This document shows positions 56,804 through 64,000 of a stretch of DNA of 64,000 nt, piece by piece. The position numbers and the translations under genes are program-made. The notes beneath the pieces were generated by a model that searched no databases, was not told the DNA's origin, and saw only the letters and a program-made list of their open reading frames with translations. Source of the stretch: Dryomyza anilis (taxonomy: Eukaryota > Arthropoda > Insecta > Diptera > Dryomyzidae); the NCBI GenBank assembly GCA_951804985.1, contig OX638132.1, positions 86,060,696-86,124,695 of the forward strand, given 5' to 3'. How positions within the stretch are numbered: position 1 is the first letter of the stretch; every line of letters begins with the position of its first letter.

Positions 56804-57394
56804 GAGTGCGCTAAATGCCGAAATGCAGCCAATGTTTTGAATAATTATTCAATTATGGAAATTCCTTATTAATTAACAAACTTAAATCAATTAACCAAAC
56901 TGTTTGATTAATGTCAGAGATATATTTTTCAATAATTACAATTTCAAGAGTACGCAAGATGGGGAGTTCTTGCGTACCATTTTAGAATTTTATTTAATCA
57001 ACAAAAAAAATTAAATGCATTTTTTAATTAGCATTTTTAAAATAGTTTAATTTCCATAAGGAATTACTTCAAACAAAAATAAAAGTCCCTACATCGAATA
57101 TAAAATATTTCTAAATTTTGTTTAAAACCTTTAATACCTTTTAGTTTTTACTTTAAAATATATATATATATGTATTTTCAAAAAATAATAAGTAAATTTC
57201 ACAACAAAATCTAAAGTTTCACTAAAAATGTTGAATCAAATTTTAAAGTTTCACAAATTAAAATTGCAAAATTTGTTTAGCAATAGCACGTACACACACC
57301 CTTCTTGGTAGCTCCTAAAACTATGCATTAAATTCTTTTTCACCCAGGCTCACATATGCTCAAGAAAGAGCGAGTCACTCACACTTGCAAAAAA
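56804..57394. other. Intergenic, no gene seen
   Basis: AT-rich with a short TATATATATATATG run near 57160. Confidence 0.5.
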
Positions 57395-57475
57395 AACTTT
57401 CATTTGGGGCCCGCTGATTTCTGAAGGGCCCGCTTAATTCTGCAAGGGCCCGCTTAATTCTGCAAAATTGCCAAA
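57395..57475. repeat. Short GGGCCCGC tandem repeat
   Basis: Three imperfect copies of a 24-25 base unit built on GGGCCCGCTTAATTCTGCAA (57407-57470), conspicuously G+C-rich for this window. Confidence 0.8.
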
Positions 57476-57479
57476 TCGA

Positions 57480-57960
57480 AAAAAAATATATAGTTGAAAA
57501 ATGTTGTTCGACGGGGAAGGATTGACGATTGACTGATGGCGCGGACGACAATATTCCGATAAGAACTCTGTTAGCTGTTTGTCGAATCAGGAATCAGCAC
57601 CATAAATGAATTTAAAATGGCTGGTTTCTTGAAAATTGAAAGGAAGGAAGCGACTTATCTGTATCTGCGACACGTCCGTCTGAAGCATGTTTGGCCATTT
57701 GGCCACCTAGATTCTTGACTCGGGCGATTTTTAAAATTTGTTTGTAATCAATTAATTTAAAAATATTTTATATATAAACAATGATGGCAGAAAGCAGAAA
57801 TGAACTGGACGTCGTTTTGCATGTGTCGAGTATATTCGTTGACTGATATAAGAGCGGCCCTTTGTTAACTTCTTACTCCCAGGTTCCAATTTGTCTGTCG
57901 CCGCCAATTTCCACCAATCCAATAACAAATAAAGAGATTTTAAAATTTAGAAAATTTAAG
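57480..57960 (+). mobile_element. Possible LTR fragment
   Basis: A GC-richer block with TGATATAAGAGCGGCCC (TATA-like, 57843-57859) followed 70 bases later by CCAATAACAAATAAAGAG, a poly(A)-signal layout similar to an LTR's promoter-R-poly(A) order. No second copy, TG...CA ends or target duplication could be identified, so this is tentative. Confidence 0.25.
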
Positions 57961-58019
57961 TTTTTTTTTTCGAAATCAACTTTTTTATTATTTATTATTC
58001 ATTCTACAAATTTTATGAA

Positions 58020-59830
58020 TAGCTGGCCAATTTAAACGCCAATTTTTAAAATGCTCATTTTGAACTGTTCCACAATCTTGGGAAGGGGCATTGCGACAAT
58101 GAAACACACACTTCTTTCGCCAAAGCACCACTTTCACCGTCACGATCGAACACAAACATCAACCAATCAAAATTCCCATAGCTTAGGTGCGCACACATAC
58201 GGATCCATCACTATCCTAAAACCTATTAACTATCAAACAGTTTGACGATGTCGCCCCATCTGTAATTAATAAAAGGGTTAGTCGCAGATCTTGCTTAACA
58301 TATCGTTGAACGAACGAATAACGAATTTTAACAATGTTTATTTCACTCACCTTCGCGTTTGAGCCAACACTGCATTAGGCTCCAACCAAATGCTGCCATC
58401 TATCCATTAAGTGCACACAGAGGAAGTGGAAACGTGGAGCATCAAGAACATATTTGCACAATAGAGGATATTCACCAAGGAACGGTATGAGTGGTTCATG
58501 GTGAATATAGGCCGCTGGTCGAACTGCAGACCACCAGAATAACATAGCGTGTTTTGAACTCTTGACCCACCTTTGGATCGCGTAGTCAGCATCCGCAAAT
58601 TAATTAACCTTAATATTAAATTTCAAATTTAAATTATACATTTCAGGAAAAATGGTAACAGCCACATCGTAAATGCAACGCTCATTTAAAGAAAAATAAG
58701 TTGAATCAATTTTTGTCACTCTTCTCCTGGGACAGAACAAGAGGATCGGTTGAAGCAAAATCACCTTCTTCCAAATAAAAAAACTAACTTTTTAGAAAAC
58801 CCTATTTTGCAATTTATATACACAAAATTAAAAACGGGCTACCTGCCCTTCAACTAGGCTGTGTTGCAAAAAAAAAAAAATAAAACCATCAGTACCAAGA
58901 CCAAACCTAAATCAAACACAGATCGAGGCACACATTTTTTTAAAATTGTTTGACCTTTGAAATACACTTTGGCCCAGTTTTTCAGCCAAATTTTCATATC
59001 TAGAACTGATTGCTGCCTGTAAAATTTATTAGGCCCTTTTCATAGAAATTATAGAGGGCACTGAAAAACTGTGACTTAAGCCAGTAGGATGAACATATAT
59101 ATATTTTTTGACTACACAATATAACCAAAAAGTTATATTGTGCAGTGGTTAAGATTCAATCCATCCGCCTTTTCTGTTGTGTGTCTATTCCACAAGCCAA
59201 AGATTTATTTTAGGATAATCAAATTAAATATTGAACTTACCCGCATAAACTCCAAGTCATCTCCTCCACGACGTGAGCCTCTCAGCGGGTCTTCCATCGA
59301 TGGTGTCTAAATTTGGTCTGTTGCGTCGATAAGCCACCACACAAAGGGGTCGCTGTTGCATCTGCACCAGGTGATTTGGAACTTAGCTCTTTAAAGCGGG
59401 GTCTCTATCGGTGGTCGTTGCTGTTTGCTGAAGTTCAAGTGAATTTATGGGTCTCCATCGATGCTGCCACATAAAGGCGTCGATGTTGTAGTGTACCAGG
59501 ATTAGGAACTTAGCTCTCCAGCGATGGTGTCGCTTTGACAGTCAGTAATTTTGACATTTGGCAAAATTACTGAATCTGCAAATTTGTGCTGCAACGTTGC
59601 CAGTAACAAATTTGGAAAATTTTGATTTATAAATTTTTCATTTTCGAGTTGAAGAATTTTCAGCGAAACACGTATATGTTGCGATAATGGCACGTTTTCG
59701 GTACGTTTCAATGTTTTCGATGTTCTTTAAACCCGCTCTCCAATATGTTTCCAGACAAAGAAATCGTCACGTTTCCGTTTTGCTGTACCGATAACGGAAC
59801 ATAAGCGGAACGAATTGTTTCTTCGATATA
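58020..59830. other. GC-richer block without long reading frame
   Basis: About 1.8 kb with less AT bias than the surroundings but only 60-70-codon frames. It contains a degenerate ~139-bp direct duplication (59317-59445 and 59459-59560: CACACAAAGGGGTCGCTGTT / CACATAAAGGCGTCGATGTT, then ACCAGG..., then GGAACTTAGCTCT). A decayed retroelement interior or a non-coding transcript are possible; neither is shown. Confidence 0.35.
58971..59085. repeat. Small inverted repeat, CCAGTTTTTCAG ends
   Basis: GGCCCAGTTTTTCAGCC at the left and GGGCACTGAAAAACTGTG at the right are imperfect inverses, with inner pairing of GGCCCTTTTCATA to its left partner weak. Probably a short MITE-like remnant. Confidence 0.5.
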
Positions 59831-60397
59831 CAATATATATAAATATATATATACAAAAACAGAACTGAATAACGGATATTTCAATTAAAAACTATAAATT
59901 TATAAAATGTACATGATTAAAAAATTAGCAATTCATTTAACGCAAGGAAATTTACTCAAGAGAGTTATACACTTATTTTATTTGTTAAAAATAAATATTT
60001 TTTTTTTCGCATGTGACTCTTTCGGCTTATCTATAAATGTGTTAACTGTTGTCCAATTAAATAAAAATGAAAAAAAATCCAAAAAACAGCACTTCCTCGT
60101 TATCACTTTAGCTTTAAATGTTAAAGATCAAGTATTATGTCATATAGCACAAAATTAACACTTTTTCGCCTGCATTGCTTTCTCGTTATAACTTTCCATG
60201 TAAATCTAATAGATCAAGTGTTATTGTAAAAATTTAGGCAGTTTCAGGGGTTCCTATTTATTTATAAAATTGGTCATCAGTTAAATAAAATTTTAAATAT
60301 TTTCCTCACCAATCAGAATTTCATTTTAATTTTTTTACATCCCAAGTTCGCTAAGGTAATCGGATAAATTACGATAAATGTGATGACCTGAAGATAC
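59831..60397. other. Intergenic, no gene seen
   Basis: AT-rich. The 83-codon frame from 59907 lacks any supporting feature. A duplicated segment (CACTT...CGTTATCACTTTAGC... and CACTTTTTCGCC...CGTTATAACTTTCC...) lies near 60090-60220. Confidence 0.4.
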
Positions 60398-60440
60398 GAT
60401 GAATTGTATATACGATGAATAGTACATACGATGAATTGTA
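60398..60440. repeat. Short tandem repeat ATACGATGAATTGTAT
   Basis: Three ~17-base units (ACGATGAATTGTATAT, ACGATGAATAGTACAT, ACGATGAATTGTA). The next unit, ACGATGAACTGTTACGG, resumes at 61359 after the following element, showing that the element inserted into the array. Confidence 0.8.
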
Positions 60441-61354
60441 CACACAGAAAAAAAAGTGTGTAAATATAACTAAAACGTTAATCAATCCAATTAATTTTTA
60501 ATTGAAACTCAGCCGATGTAACTTTTAGTAGCATTGAATCCCATATTCGTAATAATGAGAATATGTTAATTGGAGAAACATAAATTAATTTTTTTGTCAT
60601 ATTGATTATATTTTCTATTGGGTATTTTTAAATCATTAATTAATTAATTAGTAACATCAATTAAAAATTTCATTCGATAGAAATTGGATCAATTAAATAT
60701 TTTGTTAAATTAAATAAAATATTTGTCGAATAAATAACATAAAATAAATATTAAATAAGTATTTATACTGTTTGATATGCTTTGTAAAATTCTTTCAACC
60801 TAACGAATGTTTTACCGAAGTCAGTTTTCACAACTTCTAAAGGTAGGCCAATTAATTGAGTCAAACATAAAATTTGATATTCGCTTTTTAATGATCCAAT
60901 ATGCAACAAAATGAGCATCATAAGCTGTTTGTTCAAATTCTTGACCTCAAAAATAAATTGAGCCCTTTAATGCTTTAATAACATAACATACACTAAATAA
61001 TGTAATATTCTGTTTTAAAATCGCAACGTAGAAGAAAATAATGTTAGAAGAAACTAAACGACGCCGCCGACGCACGAGACGCACAAACAAAAAACAAAAT
61101 GAAATCCAGAAGAAAAAACAGTGTTGCAATTTAAGAAAATGAATAAATCAAAAGTAACAAATAAAAGTAGTTAATACTATTAAAGATTTAGTTGTATTGA
61201 AATTATATTAAATTAATTTCTATTAATATTTTAATTAAAAAATGTGTAAATACAATTAATTAATTAGTAAATACATTCATATTTTCAATTGGAATACGAT
61301 TTTGTTTGCTATTAATATCAATTGTTATATATACGTACAATATTTTTTTCTGTG
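60441..61354. mobile_element. TA-flanked element, CACACAGAAAAAAAAGTG (914 bp)
   Basis: Ends CACACAGAAAAAAAA and TTTTTTTCTGTGT with TA at 60439-60440 and 61355-61356. Inserted into the ATACGATGAATTG array. The interior is AT-rich except a CGACGCCGCCGACGC patch near 61060. No transposase. Confidence 0.7.
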
Positions 61355-61394
61355 TATATACGATGAACTGTTACGGTTACAAATAGAAAAGAAA

Positions 61395-61465
61395 GAAGAA
61401 GAAATCAGGCAGCACGAAACTTCAAAAGTCCACTTCGAATTTTTCGAAACTTCAAAAGTCCACCC
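61395..61465. repeat. Two-copy direct repeat CGAAACTTCAAAAGTCCAC
   Basis: CGAAACTTCAAAAGTCCAC occurs at about 61416 and again 30 bases later. Confidence 0.85.
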
Positions 61466-61559
61466 GTTATCGATATTTTCCGATGATTTTAAAATAGAAT
61501 ACTCGATATATTGCCTGTTTTTTTTGTTGTTGTAGCTGTCAAGTCGTGAAAGGAGGGGA

Positions 61560-62167
61560 GGACATTGTGCTAATTTAATTCGTTTTTTTCAAGACAACAT
61601 TTATTTAATTAAAAAAAGTCCCTGTTGAATCGAGTCGTCATCGTTTTAGTGAGTGACGGCGCAAAGTTCGTTCCGCCGCGACTATTCAACGCAAAAAACG
61701 GCAGCCAGCAGCAGCAACAGAACAAAACACAAGAAACTCAAATCAAAAGCAACGACGCGAAATACTTCTGTATTCAGCTGCTTCTTCTTCGTTTAATTTA
61801 AAACCTTTGACTAGCGACTAATTTTTCCTGAGTTTGATTTTAGACGCGGTCGCGGCAACATTTCAACGGCGATTCGATCCGATCGGCTGCGTTTGCGAAT
61901 TTTATTTTTTGTTAAATAGAAAATTTTTTGAAACGGATTTAGAGAAACATTTTTTTTTGGTTTGTTGACGAGTGAAATTTTTGTTGCGAATTTTTGTTTT
62001 TGCCGCCGAAGACAAAGAAAAGAATCAACAACTTCAGAACAAAAAAAAAATTCGTTCAGCTTTTATCAGCATCGTGTTGTCTTCGTTAACCACCGTCTGT
62101 CATTTCCGTTTCGTCGTGTTTAGAGTCATCTAAAGGATTTAGTTTTGCGGCTCTGATTAAATAAAAA
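61560..62167 (+). promoter_or_regulatory. Putative promoter and 5' UTR exon of a neighbouring gene
   Basis: GC-richer than its surroundings, with CAGCAGCAGCAACAG (about 61706-61720) and other features of fly 5' leaders. It ends at AAATAAAAA followed by the strong donor GTAAGT (62168-62173). TTTTAGTGAG at 61644-61653 is an Initiator-like candidate, close in sequence to the one at the elongase. No ATG-started long frame crosses the donor, so this would be a non-coding first exon; the coding part and gene identity lie beyond the window. Confidence 0.45.
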
Positions 62168-62289
62168 GTAAGTTTTTCAATTCATTTTCCAATTTATTAG
62201 TCATCGTTTTGTGGCCTGCTTCTTCGCATGTGTTTCATGCATCCTCCCCCGCCAACCATCTGTTATCACTAGCGCTCCCGAAATACACC

Positions 62290-62470
62290 CAGTTTTCCGT
62301 ATTTTATTCAGTCAATATTCAGTTCTTTTTACCACAAACATTTTGTGTGTGAAAAAAATGTGAGAGAGCTAGCATAGCAGAAAAGGAGGAGAAAGCAGCA
62401 AATTCTCTTTGGTTGAATTTTCTCGGCCGCTCGCTAACGTCATCGAGTGAGTTGGTGCCGGTTCCTCGTA
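62290..62470 (+). promoter_or_regulatory. Possible second start site in the same promoter region
   Basis: Contains two Initiator matches, TCAGTC (62308-62313) and TTCAGTTC just after it, a GAGAGAG word and the GC-richer CTCGGCCGCTCGCTAACGTC. A donor-like GTGAGT lies at 62447-62452. Alternative first exons of the neighbouring gene are plausible but unproven. Confidence 0.3.
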
Positions 62471-64000
62471 CCGGAGTTGCCACTTAATAAGTTAAAATTT
62501 TTGAAACATTTTGGAATTCTATTTTTGGTATTCCAAAAATTATTAATTATTTTAAATAATTTTAATTACTTCATTAGCTCTTTTGAAATTAAATTCCATG
62601 AACTTTTACGCCAAAAGAAAAAATATTAAATTTTAAAATATTGTAGCACATTCTTTCTAGCGATAAAGATGCTATATATTTGATGATTATTTTATGTGCT
62701 GAATAAAAATGAATAAAATTTAGCCAACTAGCTTAGTTATATTCACAAGTAATTTGTACTTAAATAATCTTGTTGAAATTAAATTTTGCTATAGGTATTT
62801 AAAAAGTTTGCACGTTTTGAATTTAACTGTTAATTAGCTCTATTAAAAATTAACTGAATTTGTAGTCTTTGCATAAATTACCTTAAGAAATGACTACATG
62901 ACAAACTTATATTTGTTTTTCTTTGTGATTACTGAATATTGATAAACAATTATAATAGGTACAAAAAAAAACCCCTCGATTGTACTAAATTTGTAAAGCA
63001 CAGCAATTGATTTTATTTTTGCCAAATAAATTAAATGACGCACTAATCAATTAATCAATCACTACTAATAGCTTTTATTTTACTACGCATTCGAAAAGTA
63101 CACGTTTTGGTGTGCACATTCATTTAAAATTCTAATATTCATTGAATACTCCAGAGCTACATTCAAGTGTTCATGACCCAATGGCGTAAATAATTGACAC
63201 GAGCAACGCGTGAATTATTTTATTACTGGGCCACTAACATAATAAGACCACTGCTCAGCTAATTAGTTAATTATGCAATTTGTAAAAAAACAAAAATATT
63301 TTTCTGTAAACGTATAAATTAATGTAAAAATTAAAATATATATATTGCAATAGAAAACAAAAGTCAATTGATTCTTAAAGATAAAGAGGGCATTTGAAAT
63401 AATAAAAACAAATATTTAAGGGATGATAATCATATCACATGTTAATGTTGTATTTAATTTAATTAAATTAGTGTATTATAAATTGAATTAATTATGTTAC
63501 ATTTGAAAGTCTGACTTTTCTCATTTAGCCCGTATTCGATGTATTATTAAAGTCTGTAAAATTAACTTTGTTATAAGCACACATAACAATAAGCCCGCTG
63601 TCAGATCAGGCTTGGCACCAGCATTAATTATTAATTTCCAATAGAGCGATTCTAATTGAACACGCAATCAATTGAAGTCAAATAATTTTCAATAACTGCA
63701 GGCAATTAATGGGAAAATTGAACTGTTTGAAATTCAAAAAACAAAAATATAATAGAATTCATGAGGGGTAATTTTCTATATTTTATTTAAAAAATAGTTT
63801 TTTTTTTGCCCTATTTTATTTAGACATTGACATACATATATAAACATTTTTTTAAAAGAATATTTGATATTTTGAAAATGTAGTTGTAACGTATATGGAA
63901 TGAAATACCCTGCAGTGTAACGGACTAGTTAAATGCTAGTATTGGTCTAGTTCTCCGTAGACACTCAACTAGCCCGAATTCGAACCCATTTTCATACAAT
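62471..64000. other. Probable intron of the neighbouring gene, no exon seen
   Basis: AT-rich with no coding exon. Near 63920-63990 the reverse strand has GGGTTCGAATTCGGGC, which resembles a tRNA-type B box and could be the head of one more SINE cut by the window edge. Confidence 0.4.

Overview
The window is AT-rich, intron- and repeat-dominated DNA from a dipteran, probably a large-genome calyptrate-type fly; the species is not determinable from sequence alone. The reasons are the fly-like fatty-acid elongase split by GT-AG introns, the very long first intron, fly-style core promoter elements, tRNA-derived SINEs, and dense short inverted-repeat transposons. There is no bacterial-style gene, operon or CRISPR array.

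One protein-coding gene can be read with confidence, all on the + strand. It encodes a 323-residue very-long-chain fatty acid elongase (ELO family, ELOVL1/7-like) assembled from six exons: 5' UTR plus an isolated ATG (about 4750-5370), 43125-43262, 47654-47761, 47829-47909, 53660-54121 and 54848-55027. Every junction is GT-AG and in phase 0. A TATA box at 4721 lies about 30 bases before the likely start of transcription. The first coding exon contributes only the initiator codon, which a 37.75 kb intron separates from codon 2. Inside that intron, at 29463/29464, a polypyrimidine tract and CAG sit directly against GTAAGT, with a CTAAT branch-point candidate upstream. This is the signature of a recursive-splicing (ratchet) site and is the most interesting single observation here. 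At the right end (about 61630-62167), a GC-richer stretch ending in GTAAGT looks like the non-coding first exon of a second + strand gene whose coding part lies outside the window.

The rest is mostly a transposon graveyard. It holds several families of TA-flanked MITEs with related CAC..AGAAAA ends (Tc1/mariner-like target duplication); a second group with long subterminal repeats that also occurs as palindromes and as a tandem array; two TAA-flanked PIF/Harbinger-like MITEs; a non-autonomous element with an 8-bp target duplication (hAT-like) and three copies; two Foldback-like elements whose inverted ends are opposed minisatellite arrays; tRNA-derived SINEs, two with 14-16 bp target duplications and one split by another element; and Helitron-like or simple-repeat blocks. 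Regional layout: 1-4490 repeats; 4490-5370 promoter and exon 1; 5371-43124 intron 1 with nested transposons and the ratchet site; 43125-55027 exons 2-6 with repeat-rich introns; 55028-55530 3' UTR; 55900-61360 repeats and a GC-richer unexplained block; 61600-64000 start of the putative next gene.
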